From positions 434,001-498,000 of the forward strand of contig JANEZZ010001873.1 of the NCBI GenBank assembly GCA_026122225.1: a stretch of 64,000 nt of DNA. The letters are read 5' to 3'. Of the stretch, positions 41,989 to 52,929 are shown in pieces. Within the stretch, counting starts at the first letter, position 1, and every line of letters starts with the position of its first letter. The position numbers and the translations under genes are program-made. The notes below the pieces were generated by a model. That model did no database searches and was not told the origin of the DNA. It saw only the letters and a list, made by a program, of their open reading frames with translations. The DNA comes from Heloderma charlesbogerti (Eukaryota; Chordata; Lepidosauria; Squamata; Helodermatidae).

Positions 41989-44900
41989 TGTTGTTGTTCA
42001 GTCATTAAGTCATGTCCGACTCTTCATGACCCCATGGACCATAGCACGCCAGGCCTTCCTGTCCTCTGCTCTCTCCCGGAGTGTGCTCAAGTTTATATTA
42101 ATTGAATTGGTGATGCTATCTAGCCATCTCATCTTCTGCCATCCCCTTCTCCCTTTGCCTTCAATCTTTCCCAGCATCAGGGTCTTTCCCAGGGAGTTTT
42201 CTCTTCGCATTAGGTGGCCAAAATATTTGAGCTTCAGCTTCAGTATCTGCCCTTCCAATGAGCAGTCAGGATTGATTTCCTTTAGGATGGACTGATTTGA
42301 CTTCCTTGCAGTCCAGGGCACTCGTAAGAGCCTTCTCCAGCACCACAGTTCGAAAGCATCAATTCTTCGGCGCTCAGCCTTCCTTATAGTCCAGCTCTCA
42401 CAGCCATATATTACTACTGGGAAAACCATAGCTTTGATTATACAAACCATTGTCAGCAAGGTGATGTCTCTGCTTCTTACTGTGCTGTCTAGGTTTGCCA
42501 TAGCTTTCCTCCCAAGGAGCAAGCGTCTTTTAATTTCATAGCTACAGTCACCGTCTGCGGTGATCTTGGAGCCCAAGAAAGTAAAATCTGTCACTGCTTC
42601 CATTTCTTCCCCTTCCATGTGCCAGGAAGTGATGAGGCCAGATGCCATGATCTTAGTCTTTTTAATGTTGAGTTTCAAACCAGCTTTTGCACTCTCCACT
42701 TTCACCCTCAACAAGAGGCTCTTTAGATCCCCTTCACTTTCTGCCATTAGGGTGGTATCGTCTGCGTATCTGAGGTAGTTGATAATTCTCCCGGCAATCT
42801 TAATTCCGACCTGTGATTCATCCAACCCGGCGTTTCTCATGATGTATTCTGCATATAAATTAAATAAGCAGGGCGACAATATGCAGCCTTGTCATACTCC
42901 TTTTCCCAATTTCGAAGCAATCGGTTGTTCCATGTTCGCTTCTTACTGTTGCTTCTTGACCCTCATACAGGTTTCTCAGGAGACAGGTAAGGTGGTCTGG
43001 TACTCCCATCTCTTTAAGAATTTGCCGCAGTTTGTTGTGATCCACACAATCAAAGGCTTTAGCATAGTCAATGAAGCAGAAATAGACGGTTTTCTGGAAT
43101 TCCCTTGCTTTCTCCATGATCCAGCAAATATTGGCGATTTGATCTCTTGTTCCTCTGCCTCTTCGAAACCCAGCTTGTACTTCCGGTAGTTCTCGGTTCA
43201 CATACTGCTGAAGCCTAGCTTGTAGGATTTTGAGCATCACCTTGCTGGCATGTGAAATGAGCGCAATTGTACGGTAGTTTGAACACTCTTTGGCATTGCC
43301 CTTCTTTGGAATTGGAATGTAAACTGACCTTTTCCAGTCTTGTGGCCACTGCTGAGTGTTCCAAATTTGTTGGCATATTGAGTGCAGCACTTTAACAGCA
43401 TAATCTTGTAGGATTTTAAATAGCTCAGCTGGAATACTCTCATCTCCGCTAGCTTTGTTGTTACTAATGCTTCCTAAGGCCCACTTGACTTCACTCTCTA
43501 GGATGTCCAGCTCAAGTTCAGTGACCGCACTATCATGGCTCTCAGGGACATTCAGATCTTTCCTGTATAGTTCTTCTGTGTATTCTTTCCACCTCTTCTT
43601 AATCTCATCTGCTTCTGTTAGGTCCCTACCTTCTTTGTCCTTTATCATGCCCGTCTTTGCACAAAACGTTCCCTTGAGATCTCCAATTTTCTTGAAAAGA
43701 GCTCTAGTCTTTCCCATTCTGTTGTTTTCCTCGATTCCTTTGCATTGTTCATTTAAGAAGGCCTTCTTGTCTCTCCTTGCTATTCTCTGGAACTCTGCAT
43801 TCAGTTGGATATATCTTCCCCTTTCTCCCTTGCTTTTCACTTCCCTTCTTTCCTCAGCTACTTGTAAAGCCTCATCAGACAGTCACTTGGCTTTCTTGCA
43901 TTTCTTTTTCTTTGGGATGGATTTCGTTGCTACCTCCTGAACAATGTTACGGACCTCCGTCCGTAGTTCCTCAGGCACTCTGTCTATCAGGTCTAATCCC
44001 TGAAATCTATTCCTCACCTCCACTGTATGTTCATAAGGGATATGATTTAGGTCATACCTGAATGGTTTAGTGGTTTTCCCTACGTTCTTCAATTTAAGCT
44101 GAATTTTTGCAATAAGAAGCTCATGATCTGAGCCACAGTCAGCTCCAGGTCTTGTTTTTATTGATTGTATAGAGCTTCTCCATCTTTGGCTGCAAAGGAC
44201 ATAATCAGTCTGATTTCGATATTGACCATCTGGTGATGTCCATGTGTAGAGTCGCCTCTTGTGCTGTTGGAAAAGAGTGTTTGCTATTATCAGCGTGTTC
44301 TCTTGGCAAAACTCTATTAGCCCTGGTCCTGCTTCATTTTGTACACCAAGGCCATGCTTGCCTGTTATCCTGGTGATTTCTTGACTTCCTACTTTGGCAT
44401 TCCAATCCCCTATGAGGAAGAGGACATCTTTTTTTGGTGTTAGTTCTAGACGGTGTTGTAGGTCTTCATAGAACCGATCAACCTCAGCTTCTTCGGCTTC
44501 AGCAGTTGGGGCATAGACTTGAATTACTGTGATGTTGAATGGTTTGCCTTGGATTCATACCAAGATCATTCTATCGTTTTTAAGATTGTACCCCAGTACT
44601 GCTTTTCCCACCCTTTTGTTGACTATGAGTGCTACTCCATTTCTTCTAAGGGATTCTTGCCCACAGTAGTAGATATGATGGTCACCTGAATTAAATTCGC
44701 CCATGCTTGTCCATTTTAGTTCGCTGATTCCCAAGATGTCGATGTTCAGTCTTGCCATCTCATGTTTGACCACCTCCAGCTTACCTTGATTCATTGATCT
44801 GACATTCCAGGTTCCTAAACAATATTGTTCTTTACAGCATCGGATTTTCTTTTCACCACCAGACACATCCACAGCTGAGTGTCCTTTCGGCTTTGGCCCA

Positions 44901-45075
44901 GCTGCTTCACTCTTTCTGGCGCTACTTGGAAATTCCCTCTTGGAAATTCCCCAGTAGTATACTGGACACCTTCCGACCTGAGGGGCTCATCTTCTGGTGT
45001 CATATCTTTTAGCCTTGTGATACCTTGTGAAACCCATTGTACCAGCTTACATTCTTGGTGTACCACTAGAGGTCA
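41989..45075 (-). mobile_element. BovB (RTE clade) LINE, nearly complete
   Basis: About 3.1 kb on the minus strand, from the caacaacaa tail at 41989 to 5' sequence at about 45075. Domain order: 5' region with VQYTTGEFPRG-like leader frame (45066-44815), APE endonuclease (about 44872-44090), linker, RT (about 43600-42600) and C-terminal segment to 42010. Only a handful of lesions break the ORF, so it is the best-preserved autonomous-type element in the window. A 12-base phrase (gccttgtgatac on the + strand, about 45013-45024) is shared with the chimeric BovB at 49669-50235. Confidence 0.93.
42010..44872 (-). pseudogene. BovB ORF (endonuclease plus reverse transcriptase), three main lesions seen
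   Basis: Endonuclease: CLGTWNVRSMNQGKLEVV at the start, ISELKW, then a stop near 44552 consistent with CGA to TGA decay; downstream LIGDWNAKVG (about 44415) and the SDHELL block (about 44125) survive. A TGA replaces the expected Trp in the basic linker near 43886. RT: EEYT/ELYRKDLNVPESHD, FCFIDYAKAFDCVDHNKL (about 43060), a +1 frameshift in an A run near 42903, then MSPCLFNLYAEYIM and catalytic YADDTTLM (about 42747-42768). A long open C-terminus (IYGCESWTI, AFELWCWRRLLRVPWTA) follows. It would have supplied reverse transcriptase and nickase for itself and probably for Sauria SINEs; here it is inactive. Confidence 0.9.
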
Positions 45076-48000
45076 CTTATGCTAGTGATACATCAATAGC
45101 ATAAGTGGAATGGCTATGTTGGGTAGTGCCCTTAGTATTGAAAAGGACTTGTCACACTTCCCATTCCCAGCATGCCCCCCCCAATTTATGGAATATGAAA
45201 CTTTGCAAAAGCCATAGCATTAAAAAAAGGCATTGAGAGTCATGTAGAATACTATTATAGTTTACTTTTAATCCTGCTATAGGACTATATCATATGAGAG
45301 CCATGTATGCACTAGCCATATGTAGATTGACACCATCTCCGTGCAATAAATGTGCATATTAAATCTTTTAAATTCCAATTTATGCATTTTTGTGCTGAAA
45401 AAGTTAACCATCACTTAACAATGCATTTTGAGGCCTAAATGTATATTTAGTTGACACTTCAGTGTGGGTGCCTTTGGTTGTATTGTAGAATTCTGTATTT
45501 ATTTAACAATACATAACAAAGTGGTCACAGAAAATAAAGTGTAGTCCAACTCTCTGTGCAGTTATCTTTGCATATTGGCTTACTAGATATTCTTCTAAAA
45601 TTTCCCCACCACTTCAGCACCAGGAATCTATGGTTTGTTTCAAATGCTTTTGAAGAGTTACTGTTTCAGCAGTAATCCTCTTGAATGGCATTTGAAAGAT
45701 TTTGTTGTTGATGTTGCCATTTCCAATGATGAAAGGCGATTTATCCCAGAAGTGGATGAAACAGGCAGCCTGGTGAAACTCATCCTTCACTTCACAGCTA
45801 TCCAAACACCCAATATGAACTTGTTCTATATAAAAGTTGATTCATGAATGCAAGAGGCCCGTTGCAGCTGAAGCATGAACGGAGACCTCTTTGGTACAGT
45901 CAGCAGTCTCTACCAGGTGATCTATAGGGAGGATTTCCCCCTGGCTGACCTAGCCTATGGGATCTCTGCCAAACATATCTTTCTTATCTGGAAATAATTC
46001 TTACAGATGTTTCATGTGTTCAAAATTGCTTTCTCAAATGTAGAGTGCTATATGTACACATAAACATGAATTTTAGTTTTAAATAAAAAGATCCCAAGAG
46101 TTGCATAAGCATCATACAAACTCTTTGCTAGATGTTCCTAATGTTATAGTGTAGTCCCTGTGTGCCTGTTGACTGTTCCTGGCCATCTTTTTGACCAGCT
46201 GCCCACTTCCAACATGTTCTCATACAGCTGAACCCTAATTGTTAGGATGATAAAAATGTACCCAATGTCCAAGGGTTTCTTGTGTGTATCTGACGACGTA
46301 GTGCCACTGATTCAGAACTCCATGTGTTCCCCCAGTGTGCACATTAAACTTTTGTGCAGATCCTCCCAAAACAATTAAGAAACAATGGTGCACACATATT
46401 GTGCAATAAAACATTCATCTGGAAAGGCCCCAAGACTACTACCAAATGTCAATGATATGATGCAGGTGGCTTTCTTAGGCCACATGTTTTGAATACCTGC
46501 GGTAATATGGGTACCAGAGCATAGCTGGAGAAAAATCCACCATTTTTCATATCCTATTACAAAAAGCAAGGCTGGTTCTGGAACAGAACATAGAAAAGTT
46601 TACTTAGAATTTATAAGTGTTTGAATAGCGGAGATTTCTAAAGTTAAATTTTTCCATTGAGCAGAAAGAAGAAAAGGAAACTGCACTGATAATTCCTAGC
46701 ACTCTGCCTGATAATTTCCTCTTATTCTTCTGCAAAACAAAGTAAAACACTACCTGTCTTTTTATTTCTAGCAACTCTAAAAGAAACCTCAGGGAAACTT
46801 TAGCTTTAATTGGGAAATTTCTGCTAACATACCAGAATCAGCTATTAAAAAATACAGGATCAGCTGTTAGTATGAATGTTTGCATATTCTGCTCCATAGT
46901 TTCACTTCATATCTTTAAGGTAAACCATTTAGTATGCTGAATAGCAACCATTCCTTAGATATTCTCACCCAGGAATGAGCAACATTCAGAAATGAATACA
47001 GTCCATTGTTTTGCTTCCAAATATTTATACAATTGTAAATATTGTAGCAAGGCTGAAAACATAATTTAGATATATTGTGGAATCACTCAGCAGATCTTCA
47101 AAAGCAAAGCTATGAGATTCTTCAGTTCCATAAAAGCATATTTCAATTGTTTGACATATATGGCCACTCTTGGGTCTGTGCATGAGCCGAGAGAGAGAGA
47201 GCATTTTTCATTGAAAACATATGGAGCAGCTAATGTAGAAACCAACAAAATTCTTCCATTTGTTCTCTGGCACTACAGCCTTCAGTTAGGAGATCCAGTC
47301 AGGATAATAAGACAAATATTGAGCAAGGGCCTTCATTATGTTAATGCTCTGAAATACCATAAATTGGATATGAGTAAACTTAAATACAAATACCAAAGAG
47401 GATTTTCTTTGCTGTGACCACATTAACTGTGGCTCCCCACACCTACTCCACCGGGTCAGTGCAAGTTTATATGTGACCAAAGATGTTTGGAGACTCTGAT
47501 TTGGCTGGGTAAAATCAATCAATCTAGAATCACTCTGAGTCAGATGGCTGAAGTTTGAGGGCCTGAAAAATACTGCTCATCTGAATTAAAGGAGTACATG
47601 CAACATAATCCAAAGCAAATTTACTAAGAAAGAGGTCCCTTAGTTCAAGGGGGTTTACTCTCTCTAGTGTGTGTAAGATTGCAGATGAAGTCTAATTTTT
47701 TTGGAGGGAAGATTTTTCTTAATAATTTACCTAAGAACCACACATTTGCTGTGTGATAAATCTCATTTTTGTGGACCATAATAACTCTTTTCAATACCAT
47801 TTTATATATCTTTCTCATGCTTGGCTTTCTTATTCTTTTTCTAACTTTTAGTGGTTGGATGTGTGCCCCTCTGGAAATGCTGTCTTAAAACTTTGGGCTC
47901 CCTTATTCACATCATTGGTGCATATGCATGATTCCTCTTTAAAAGTTTATCCCAAACCATATGGCTCAACTTAAGCTGCCTTGGTTACAGAGTGCCAGTT

Positions 48001-48204
48001 TTCCTAATCTACAATACACATGGGGGGATGTGGTGAGCAATAGGATTGACCACATTTTTCTTTCTTTCCTAATCTAATGGATCGGATACCTGTTTCAGCT
48101 GGATGCATGGATATAGAAGGCCAATAAAAAGGGTGCTTTTCTGCTTTGCTCGTAACTCCTTTCCAATTGATCCCAACTTTACAGAAGTGTAACTCCAGTT
48201 ATTT
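45076..48204. other. Three kilobases with no recognised gene or element
   Basis: Compared with the rest of the window this stretch is unusually poor in transposons. Frames are at most about 100 codons and carry no motif I know. The 70-codon frame at 45635-45847 (+) has ordinary amino-acid composition, but no flanking splice signals or homology I can name. I do not call it. Confidence 0.45.
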
Positions 48205-48352
48205 ATTTCCAGAAGGGTAGCTGTGTTAGCTTGTGGTAGCAAAAATAATTTTAAAAAACCTACTTCATGCATCTGATGAGGTGGGCAGTGTCCACAAAAG
48301 CTTATGCCAGAATAAATGTGTTTGCTGTTAAGGTGCCACAAGTCTCTTCATG
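48205..48352 (+). repeat. Hammerhead-type repeat (best stem II copy)
   Basis: The core ctgatga is at 48273-48279. Stem II is gtgggc (48281-48286) with gtccac (48290-48295), pairing fully with one G-T. The next box is aaaa instead of gaaa: the conserved G12 is A, which would abolish hammerhead cleavage. Then gcttatgcc gives a very short stem III. Outer parts gtagctgtgttagcttgtgg and aaggtgccacaagtctctt match the other copies. Hammerheads with minimal stem III are known in Penelope-like elements; assignment of this repeat to that class is inferred. Confidence 0.6.
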
Positions 48353-48374
48353 GTTTTTTCCATTTATTTAGGGT

Positions 48375-48455
48375 TGTATCCAGTGTTGGTCCTACTTTGA
48401 GTAGGCTACTTAAGTGAATGGGACTTGACTTAGACTAATATTGGATACAACTCTT
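48375..48455. repeat. Palindromic MITE, family Q (partial)
   Basis: Contains gtatccagtgttggtcctac, tttgagtagg, gaatgggacttgacttagac and attggatacaac, matching 15178-15262 and 16458-16585. Confidence 0.65.
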
Positions 48456-48529
48456 CAAGTGCAAGAAGAACCCAATTGCCTATTAAAAGCAAAGTATCTG
48501 TTAGGCAGCGCTACAATGGTCTAAAGGCA

Positions 48530-48875
48530 GAATGTATTTATTTAATACATTTCTATAGCACCCCATAGCCGAACCTCTTTGGGTACAGTTCACAACAATC
48601 AAAACCATAAAATATAACATGATAAAATGCAACATAAAAGTTTAAAACTACAGTACAAAAAACAAAATAAAAACCTAGCAGCAATGAAGAGATTTAAAAT
48701 ACAGTAACAGATTTAAAAACAAACAAACTGAAAGACTAAAAGACCTGGGAAAATAAGGTCTTCACCTGGCACCAAAAAGAGCACAACATAGGCGCCAGGA
48801 GAGCCTCTCTGGGAAGTTCATTCCACAACTAGGTTGCCACAACAGAAAAGGCCCTCTTCTAAAGGCAGAATTGTT
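48530..48875 (-). mobile_element. L2-like LINE 3' end
   Basis: The reverse complement begins with gggccttttctgttgtggca and aatgaacttcccagagaggc, which is the decayed RAFSxVAPKLWNDLPDE block of the L2-like ORF. Then come ggcaccaggt-like KTF sequence and an A/T-rich 3'UTR ending in tattaaataaatac. It has a longer 3'UTR than the copy at 34426-37995, so it may be a different subfamily. Confidence 0.65.
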
Positions 48876-49429
48876 CCAGACATGAAGCCAACAAACACTT
48901 GGGATGGACACACAAGAACAGAGGCTACTCTGATAGAATCAAGACAGAATGGTCAGACAAGAACAAACTGAGAGTAGGACCAGAAGATTCAGTAGCCTGA
49001 CAAATAGAGGCTATGGCTGTCAACCTGTTCACAGTGCACTGGTTGTTGCCCAGCCCCTGAGCCCTTTAAGGACCCCACACAAACACACACACAGCCCCAT
49101 CCCACATACTCCAAACTCATAATCCCTGCCAAGCGCCAAAGCACCAATTGTGACATTGAGAATATCAATAGCCATGACAAAACCCTGAACACTCGAGGAA
49201 GGAAAAAATTCACACCCTGCTTGGCCCATCTGGGACATGGTAAAATTAATTCCTGGCTCTGTCAACCAACAATCAATGGCTGTCTATAGCAAAGGCATAA
49301 GATAACAGTGGAACCCTATGTATGTCAGAAGTAAGTCCAACTGAGTTCAATGGGGCTTACTCATAGGAAAACAGGTATAAGGATCATCTCCTTTCATATA
49401 TACCAGCCTGGTCTTAGAGGCCCTTCTCT
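48876..49429. repeat. Family P MITE at 49308-49386; short (CA)n; rest unplaced
   Basis: Bases 49308-49386 (tggaaccctatgtatgtcag, aactgagttcaatggggctt) are a family P copy. A short CA run lies at 49078-49094. No supported gene; the minus-strand frames at 48989-49265 have no recognisable domain. Confidence 0.5.
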
Positions 49430-50390
49430 GGGTGCTCCTGTATAATGTGAGGTGGGTGGCTACTAAAAGAGGGCCTTTTCAGTGGTGGCACTCCACTTGC
49501 GTAATCACCTCCCCAGAGACATTCGCCTGGCATCTACATTGTGGTCTTTTTGGCACCAGGTGAAGACTTTTTTTATTTTCCCAGGCTTTTTAGTTCTTCA
49601 GTTTAAAAAAAGTTGTGTTAGTGCATTTTTAGATCTTTTCAGTACCACTGGCTTTTATCTTGGTTAATTGTTGTTGCTGTTCAGTCGTTAAGTCGTGTCT
49701 GACTCTTCATGACCCCATGGACCATAGCACACCAGGCCTTCCTGTCCCCCGCTCTCTCCCAGGGTGTGCTCAAGTTCATATTCATTGCATCGGTGATGCT
49801 ATCTAGCCATCTCATCCTCTGCCGTCCCCTTCTCATTTTGCCTTCACTCTTTCCCAGCATCAGGGTCTTTTCTAGGGAGTTTTCTCTTTGCATTAGGTGG
49901 CCAAAATATTTGAGCTTCAGCTTCAGTATCTGTCCTTCCAATGAGCACTCAGGGTTGATTTCCTTTAGGATTGACTGATTTGACCTCCTTGAAGTCCAGG
50001 GGACTCATAAGGGTCTTCTCCAGCACCACAGTTCAATGCCTTGTGATACATTCCATGGGGTTTTCTTGGCAAGACTACTGGAGTGGGTTGCCATTTCCTT
50101 CTCCAGTGGACCACATTTTGTCAGAACTCTCTACCATGACCTGTCCGTCTTGGGTGGCCCTGCACGGCATAGCTTATAGCTTCACTGAGTTACGCAAGCC
50201 CCTTTGCCACAACAAGGCAGTGATCCATGAAGGGGATCTTGGTTAATACTTCGATTTTATTCTATTTTAAAAGGTTATACATAATGTTTTACTATGCTAT
50301 TCTATTTTATGGTTTTAAGCTTTGTCTTGTAAACCACCCAGAAAGCTTCAACTAATGGGCAATACAGAAATGTAATAAATAAATAAAAAT
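49430..50390 (+). mobile_element. L2-like LINE 3' end, split by a BovB derivative
   Basis: The left part 49430-49668 encodes RAFSVVALHLRNHLPRDIRLASTLWSFWHQVKTFF in decayed form (about 49470-49580). The right part 50236-50390 is the 3'UTR (ttgtaaaccacccagaaagc, gggcaatacagaaatgtaat, then aataaataaat). A BovB-derived element sits between them. The 12 bases atcttggttaat were duplicated on insertion. Confidence 0.8.
49657..50247 (-). mobile_element. Chimeric, internally deleted BovB with perfect 12-bp TSD
   Basis: The element 49669-50235 (567 bp) lies between identical atcttggttaat copies (49657-49668 and 50236-50247). Its 3' part (49669-50034) is the BovB C-terminus and tail, collinear with 41989-42350. 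At 50034/50035 it jumps to about 200 bp of BovB 5'-leader-type sequence (reading ggagaaggaaatggcaaccc and cttgccaagaaaaccccatg on the minus strand). About 2.65 kb of endonuclease and RT is absent. The TSD encloses both halves, so they inserted as one molecule. The frame at 49681-49941 (-) is the retained C-terminus. Confidence 0.85.
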
Positions 50391-51739
50391 ATGATTGCAT
50401 CACAAAAAGTGAAAAGCAGGAGTGAAAGCAGGCCAAGAACTTATTGCAGCTTTCCCCACACACTATGGCTACATTCATATGAGCATCAAAAAAAGGAGGA
50501 GGAGGAATGGTTAACAGCATTTTCAGTTTATATATGACCTTTGGGTACAAATGTTTTTAACCAACCTGAAAGACCAGGGCTGTGAAAATCGGTTCAGAGT
50601 TTCTTTGTGTTTTGCATAGGACAGTCAGTATTCTGAAGCATGGCAAATTGTTCCATTCAAGTAATTTCACGTTATATTAAAATTTATTCCCCCAAAATTG
50701 CTTCTGACATTTTCCAGAATGTTGCCAAGTAGATATATCTGTTCCTGGTTTAGCTATGCCTAAAAGAATTTTCTTATAAGAAATTGCCATCGGGTGCAGG
50801 GTACAAGAGAAGGTTATAAAATTACCTGCTGTTTTTAATATTTAAAAAATCTTGAGGAATTCAAACTTCATTCGTTAGATCTAGCCTAGCTAGCACAGAA
50901 GCTTTTCCAATCCTCTCCAAAGCTACTAACCCACATTCACCACTTGGTAGGAAACTGAGTTGCAGGAAACACTGCAGATCAAATGGCCTGAAACAGCAGG
51001 ATACCCTAGACTGTTTGGTTTTAATGTAGGGATACCATGGTATTTTAAGGGGTTGGTCTAGATTATCCATGATGACCTTTCCAAAGTTATGACCATGTCC
51101 TTCTAAATGCTTAACCTTTTTATTATGAATGTCCTCATATACTTCACTTGGTTTTTAGCACCACCCCACTACCTAGGTACTTCCTGTGAATAACACAATG
51201 AGCCCTTTTATTCCCACCCACACATACTTGTTTATTGCTTTCTCCTTCCTATTGTCTCCCCACCGGTAGCATTCTCTGTACCTACTTCGGTGCCTCACCT
51301 AAAGTCTTTCAGCTCTCCCCCTCCTTCATTTAAGGTGCAATCCTTTAGACAGAAAAAAAGCCCTACAATTCCCAGCATGCCCCAGCCAGCATAGCTGCTG
51401 GAAAGATGCTATGAATTATAGGTCTTCTTTCCATCTAAACATGCATAGGATTATGCCTTTAGGCTCTTTGGGGGTAGGTCAGGGAGCCCACCATTTTATT
51501 TCTCACAATAGTCCAGGGTGAGACTACACTCTGCCTGCTTGATACTGGCACCAGGTAAGTCCACCAGTACCAGGGTACCCACTGAGGTAGGAGAAGGAGG
51601 GCACTTTCTCCCTTCCCCCCAAATTGGAGCTGGCCCTTCCTAAAGTAACTTATATGGGAAGCAATACCTAGGCAAGTGGTTCATTCATGTTTCCAAGAGG
51701 GCCTCTGCAACCATCAAGGCTAAAAACACCACTACTTTC
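50391..51739. repeat. Palindromic MITE remnant at 51335-51465; otherwise nothing
   Basis: Bases 51335-51465 (aggtgcaatcctttagacag, caattcccagcatgccccag ... ccatctaaacatgcatagga) are a diverged copy of the palindrome at 58065-58193. The rest shows no supported gene or element. Confidence 0.55.
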
Positions 51740-52018
51740 TTCTTCTTTTTTTAAGGGAAAGTAGTCCAAATGCCTCAGGTCAGGAGGCAGATGCTGAGAG
51801 GCAGCTGCAAGGTGATGGAGGAAAGAGCTGTGGACCACGCAGCCTGCCCATTGCCCCCTAAGCTAGTCTGCTGCCTTTGGGCGTGGTGGAAGAGGCCGTC
51901 CCATTGTCAGTGTCAAAGAAAGACTCAACTGCCCCTCCAGCTGGCTTTCATCCACGGAATGGGAGGGAGCGCCATCTTGTTCGTCTCTTCGGGCAACAAA
52001 ATACCTTGGGCCAGCCTT
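51740..52018. mobile_element. hAT-type MITE S, copy 1 (left end diverged)
   Basis: Collinear with 56763-57042: cctcaggtcaggaggcagat, ccctaagctagtctgctgcc, atccacggaatgggaggg and ggcaacaaaataccttgggc, ending gggccagccttg. The left terminus is not recognisable, so no TSD could be read. Confidence 0.65.
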
Positions 52019-52030
52019 GGCCATTAGTAG

Positions 52031-52238
52031 TAATATTATGAGAAGGGGCATTACTCAGAGATAGAGCACCTGCTTTACATGCAGAAAGTCCCGGGCTCAA
52101 TCCCTGCATCTCCAGGTAGGGCTGAGAAAGAATCCTGCTTGGAACCCTGGAGCTGCTGCCAGTCACTGTTGACAACACTGGGCTAGATGGGCCAGCAGTC
52201 GGACTCCATGTAAGGCAGCTTCCTGTGTTCCTAATATT
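52031..52238 (+). mobile_element. tRNA-derived SINE with 7-bp TSD
   Basis: The head is tRNA-like, with A box (ttactcagagatagagc) and B box (gggctcaatccc). The central tgctttacatgcagaaagtc resembles an alanine-type anticodon arm. The body continues through ctgccagtcactgttgacaa to the tail ctccatgtaaggcagcttcc. Flanking taatatt duplications lie at 52031-52037 and 52232-52238. It differs from the Sauria SINEs in both head and tail. Confidence 0.8.
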
Positions 52239-52929
52239 TGTATTTGCTTTTCTATTCCCTTCCTTAATGTAAGCTTTCTATCATTTCTAGTATTACTTTA
52301 AGGCAAAGTTGATTTAGTGAGAATCACTATGCTATATTGGGCGGTGAATTTTTCTCATCTAAATAATGACATCACAGTAACCCACAGTTTTAGTTCTAAG
52401 GTTAATCATTTCCGTGCACTTCGAAATCTTGTATCTACTTTAATTATTTTTTTAAACATGGACACACCATCATAAACAAGGAAGTCTAGATTGGCCGAGG
52501 CGATAATCAACAAGCAGAATAATAAGCCATATTCACTAAACCATTCGAATTTAACACATTGCATCACTGCTCGTAAATAAATAAACGGAAAGAACCCACC
52601 TTTCTTTATTAGAGCAGGAAAGGGGACAGTTGTAAAGGAGGCCTATAGCGCTGCAAATTTAACAGCAGTAGCCCGGAACCCCAAGCGATGGGGAGAGAAA
52701 AGGAAACAACTGGAGAAGTATTACTGTCAGGTGACAACGGAGACTTTCAATAGCAGTTGTGTTGTGGAGGAGGGGTGTGACAGACAGACAGGCTGGTCGG
52801 ATAAAAACCACATTGTGCTGCATAATTGACTGTTAATTGGCGCTAAACTCTCCCCTTTTCCCAACTTGGTAGATTCAGGGCCTTGGCAGATGAAGGGAGT
52901 GATAGGTTTTGAATACAACCTGATTTATC
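52239..52929. other. Region upstream of the CpG island, no transposon recognised
   Basis: About 700 bases without recognisable mobile DNA, leading into the CpG island. The stretch 52810-52850 (cataattgactgttaattgg, cgctaaactctcc) has a homeodomain-site-like ATTA/TAAT composition. It may be upstream regulatory sequence, but that is inference only. Confidence 0.4.

Noticed and set aside
43455..43940. 161-codon + strand frame
   Set aside because: Antisense to the BovB RT frame; its Leu/Ser-rich composition is the mirror of a Lys/Glu-rich protein.
41978..45040. Matching aaacccattgt words near both ends of the BovB, considered as a TSD
   Set aside because: The right-hand word lies inside BovB-type leader sequence rather than outside the 5' end, so it is more likely coincidence.
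45635..45847. 70-codon + strand frame with ordinary protein-like composition
   Set aside because: No homology recognised, no splice signals at its ends and no neighbouring exon; a search against protein databases would decide.
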